From Pseudomonas sp. G34 (GTDB taxonomy: Bacteria > Pseudomonadota > Gammaproteobacteria > Pseudomonadales > Pseudomonadaceae): a stretch of DNA of 64,000 bases. The translations under genes and the position numbers were made by a program. This document shows positions 62,104 to 64,000 of the stretch, piece by piece. The stretch is taken from NCBI RefSeq assembly GCF_031119625.1, contig NZ_JAVHZV010000017.1, positions 124,001 to 188,000 on the forward strand, written 5' to 3'. Position 1 is the stretch's first letter; each line of letters opens with the position of its first letter. The notes under the pieces were generated by a model. The model was not told the origin of the DNA and searched no databases. It worked only from the letters and a program-made list of their open reading frames with translations.

Positions 62104-62301
62104 TGCTGTCTCTCCTGTGCAAAGGAAAATTGCTGTCGTGGTTTCTTTTCGGAGAACTGCACATGCGTGAAGTTGAATCAAATCGCCTGACGTTTCGACG
62201 AAAGGTTCGTCTTGCTCGTTAGCCATTCGTCCAGCTAGCGGCACTCCCGCTCCCGGATCACTTTCAACATCTGTACTTAGACCCGTTGAGGAGTGACCGC
62301 C

Positions 62302-62682
62302 ATGCCACGCGGAAGCAAAGACAAATACACCGACAAGCAAAAACGCAAAGCCGAGCATATCGAGGAGAGCTATGAGAGCAAGGGCGTGTCCGGTGACGAA
62401 GCCGAAGCGCGCGCCTGGGCAACCGTCAACAAGCAGTCTGGCGGTGGTGAGAAGTCAGGCGGTTCGGGCAAGAAGACCGCGTCGAGCGAAAAGAGCACAG
62501 CGCGCTCTGACTCGGCCAAGCGTGCCGCCAAGACCCGTGAAGGCAAGCCGCGGTCATCCACATCCTCGCTGGAAACGCAAACCAAGGAAAGCCTGATGAA
62601 AGAAGCGCGCAGCAAGGACATTCGTGGCCGCTCATCGATGAGCAAAGCGCAGCTGGTCGAGGCGCTTCGCAAACAGCGTTGA
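62302..62682 (+). CDS. small basic protein with Rho-N/SAP-like C-terminus
   Basis: The 126-residue hydrophilic protein begins PRGSKDKYTDKQKRKAEHI, which resembles stress-linked "plasmid stabilization" proteins of Proteobacteria. A Lys/Ser/Gly-rich linker follows, then a Rho-N/SAP-like end (LMKEARSKDIRGRSSMSKAQ). The latter fold binds nucleic acid. A GTG at 62293 would add three residues. A DNA- or RNA-binding stress role fits, but no function is established here. It precedes the GH13 gene by 32 bp. Confidence 0.75.
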   Translation: MPRGSKDKYTDKQKRKAEHIEESYESKGVSGDEAEARAWATVNKQSGGGEKSGGSGKKTASSEKSTARSDSAKRAAKTREGKPRSSTSSLETQTKESLMKEARSKDIRGRSSMSKAQLVEALRKQR

Positions 62683-62714
62683 TGCTGCTCAACCCAGCCA
62701 GTCGAGGCGTGTGC

Positions 62715-64000
62715 ATGTCAAAGGCGAATGACGCACCGTGGTGGAAGAGCGCGGTGATCTATCAGGTATATCCGCGCTCGTTTGCAGACAGCAATGGCGA
62801 CGGTGTCGGCGATATCCGTGGCATCAGTGCGCACCTCGATTACCTGAAAACCCTGGGTGTCGATGCGCTGTGGATATCCCCGGTGTTTCGCTCGCCCATG
62901 TGCGATGGCGGTTACGATATCTGTGATTACACGGACGTTGATCCGCTGTTTGGCACCCTGGATGATCTCGATACATTGATCGCCGACGCTCATCGCCGAG
63001 ACCTGAAAGTGCTGCTCGATTTCGTCCCGAACCACACCTCGGATCAACACCCTTGGTTCATCGAGTCGAGTGCCGGCCGCGACAGTGCCAAGCGTGACTG
63101 GTATGTCTGGCGTGACCAGCCCAACAACTGGCGCGCCGCCTTTGGTGGAAACAGCGCATGGACCTGGCACGAGGGCAGCCAGCAATACTATCTGCACTTC
63201 TTCCTGCCGCAGCAGCCCGATCTCAACTGGCACAACCCGGAAGTCGTTGCGGCTATGCATGAGGTGCTGCACTTCTGGCTCAAGCGCGGTGTGGATGGTT
63301 TCCGGATCGATGTGGTGCATTGCGTAGGCAAGGATCCTCACTTCAACGACGACCCGCGGTGTCTGGCTGGCGAGGCAATGGTGCATATCAATGACCAGCC
63401 TCACAGCCATGAGGTACTTCGCGGCCTGCGGCGTCTGGTGGACGAGTATCCCGGTGAGCGTGTGCTGATCGGCGAAGTCAACATTCGCTCGACCCGGCAG
63501 GTCGCCGCGTATTACGGCGCCAGCGACGAGTTGCATATGTCCTTCAACTTTCCGCCGTTGGACGCCGGCTGGGATCCTGTGGTTTTCCGCCTGTGTATCC
63601 GTGAGGTGGAAAACGAATTGGGCGCGATGCTGGCATGGCCCACCTGGGTGCTCTCCAACCATGACGTCAGTCGCCATCGCAGCCGCTACGGTGGGTCATT
63701 GCGCCGAGCCCAGGCCGCCGCCGTATTGCTGCTCAGCTTGCGTGGCACACCATTCATCTTTCAGGGCGAGGAGCTTGGGTTGGAAGATATCGAGCTCAAC
63801 GAGCGCAACCGTGTCGACCCGGGCGGCCGCGATGGCAGCCGGTCACCACTTCCGTGGACAGAGCAAGCGCCTCACGGCTGGGCGGGGGCACCGACCTGGT
63901 TGCCATTTTCGCTTCATGCCGGCCCGTTGTCGGTAGAGGCCCAGCATCAGCAACCGACGTCGACCCTCGCGCTATACCAACGGCTGCTCAGCTGCCGACG
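62715..64000 (+). CDS. GH13 alpha-glucosidase/oligo-1,6-glucosidase, 3' end missing
   Basis: From ATG 62715 the frame stays open to the end of the window (428 codons), so the gene is truncated by the window rather than broken. The product begins with WWKSAVIYQVYPRSFADSNG. GH13 catalytic signatures are complete: GFRIDVVH (nucleophile Asp), LIGEVNIRS (acid/base Glu) and LSNHDVSRH (transition-state Asp). The downstream DPGGRDGSRSPLPW is typical of alpha-glucosidase/oligo-1,6-glucosidase subfamilies. The substrate may be a maltose-, isomaltose- or trehalose-like alpha-glucoside. Confidence 0.9.
   Translation, partial: MSKANDAPWWKSAVIYQVYPRSFADSNGDGVGDIRGISAHLDYLKTLGVDALWISPVFRSPMCDGGYDICDYTDVDPLFGTLDDLDTLIADAHRRDLKVLLDFVPNHTSDQHPWFIESSAGRDSAKRDWYVWRDQPNNWRAAFGGNSAWTWHEGSQQYYLHFFLPQQPDLNWHNPEVVAAMHEVLHFWLKRGVDGFRIDVVHCVGKDPHFNDDPRCLAGEAMVHINDQPHSHEVLRGLRRLVDEYPGERVLIGEVNIRSTRQVAAYYGASDELHMSFNFPPLDAGWDPVVFRLCIREVENELGAMLAWPTWVLSNHDVSRHRSRYGGSLRRAQAAAVLLLSLRGTPFIFQGEELGLEDIELNERNRVDPGGRDGSRSPLPWTEQAPHGWAGAPTWLPFSLHAGPLSVEAQHQQPTSTLALYQRLLSCR

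Overview
The window is a stretch of GC-rich (mid-60s % by eye), gene-dense Gammaproteobacterial chromosome, almost certainly Pseudomonas in the broad sense. The evidence is: a fused MrpA-MrpB antiporter subunit; the gene order valS - holC - pepA // lptF-lptG and queA-tgt-yajC-secD-secF; the order suhB // trmJ-cysE-iscRSUA-hscBA-fdx-iscX-ndk-rlmN-pilW-rodZ-ispG-hisS-yfgM-bamB-der, which is the arrangement known from P. aeruginosa; and a Pseudomonas-type REP sequence. No prophage, CRISPR array, defence island, biosynthetic cluster or full insertion sequence was found. Both ends cut through a gene.

Layout. 1-9.2 kb: a 5'-truncated agarase-like glycoside hydrolase, a class C beta-lactamase-fold hydrolase, an OmpA-like lipoprotein with a Lys/Ala/Pro-rich tail, pdxH, a probable glycerate module (CdaR-type regulator, GntP-type permease, glycerate kinase) and a glycine-zipper lipoprotein. 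9.6-15.4 kb: a complete six-gene Mrp (Pha/Sha/Mnh) cation/proton antiporter operon joined by overlapping stop/start codons. 15.4-29.4 kb: mostly minus-strand housekeeping genes (COG2509 flavoprotein, rlmF, SLC13/TrkA-C transporter, YfeC-like HTH protein, valS, holC, pepA), then lptF-lptG, an RDD protein and a cold-shock protein. 29.8-38.9 kb: tRNA-Leu(CAA), queA-tgt-yajC-secD-secF, a glycine-zipper protein, suhB, trmJ and cysE. 39-44.6 kb: the complete Isc iron-sulfur operon behind a promoter covered by IscR-like boxes. 44.7-54 kb: ndk, rlmN, pilW, rodZ, ispG, hisS, yfgM, bamB and der. 54.2-64 kb: more accessory content, with a DJ-1/PfpI protein, a TonB-dependent siderophore receptor behind a Fur-box-like site, a convergent FecBCD-type ABC transporter, a DUF2238 membrane protein, and a stress-like group (SDR oxidoreductase, basic Rho-N-like protein, and a GH13 alpha-glucosidase running off the end).

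Functional links. CysE makes the cysteine precursor O-acetylserine, whose product supplies sulfur to IscS next door. IscU, IscA, HscBA, Fdx and IscX complete cluster assembly, and the downstream rlmN and ispG encode Fe-S enzymes. lptF and lptG encode LPS export, secD/secF/yajC and yfgM encode Sec export, and bamB encodes outer-membrane protein assembly, so this chromosome segment is rich in envelope biogenesis.

Non-coding structure gave the most interesting signals. These are a 207-bp terminal-inverted-repeat element flanked by a 5-bp direct repeat, two inverted copies of a dispersed hairpin repeat with compensatory base changes, a perfect inverted repeat whose loop is exactly a -10-like TATAATT before ndk, and two IscR-like boxes before iscR. 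No clearly new multi-gene system is visible.
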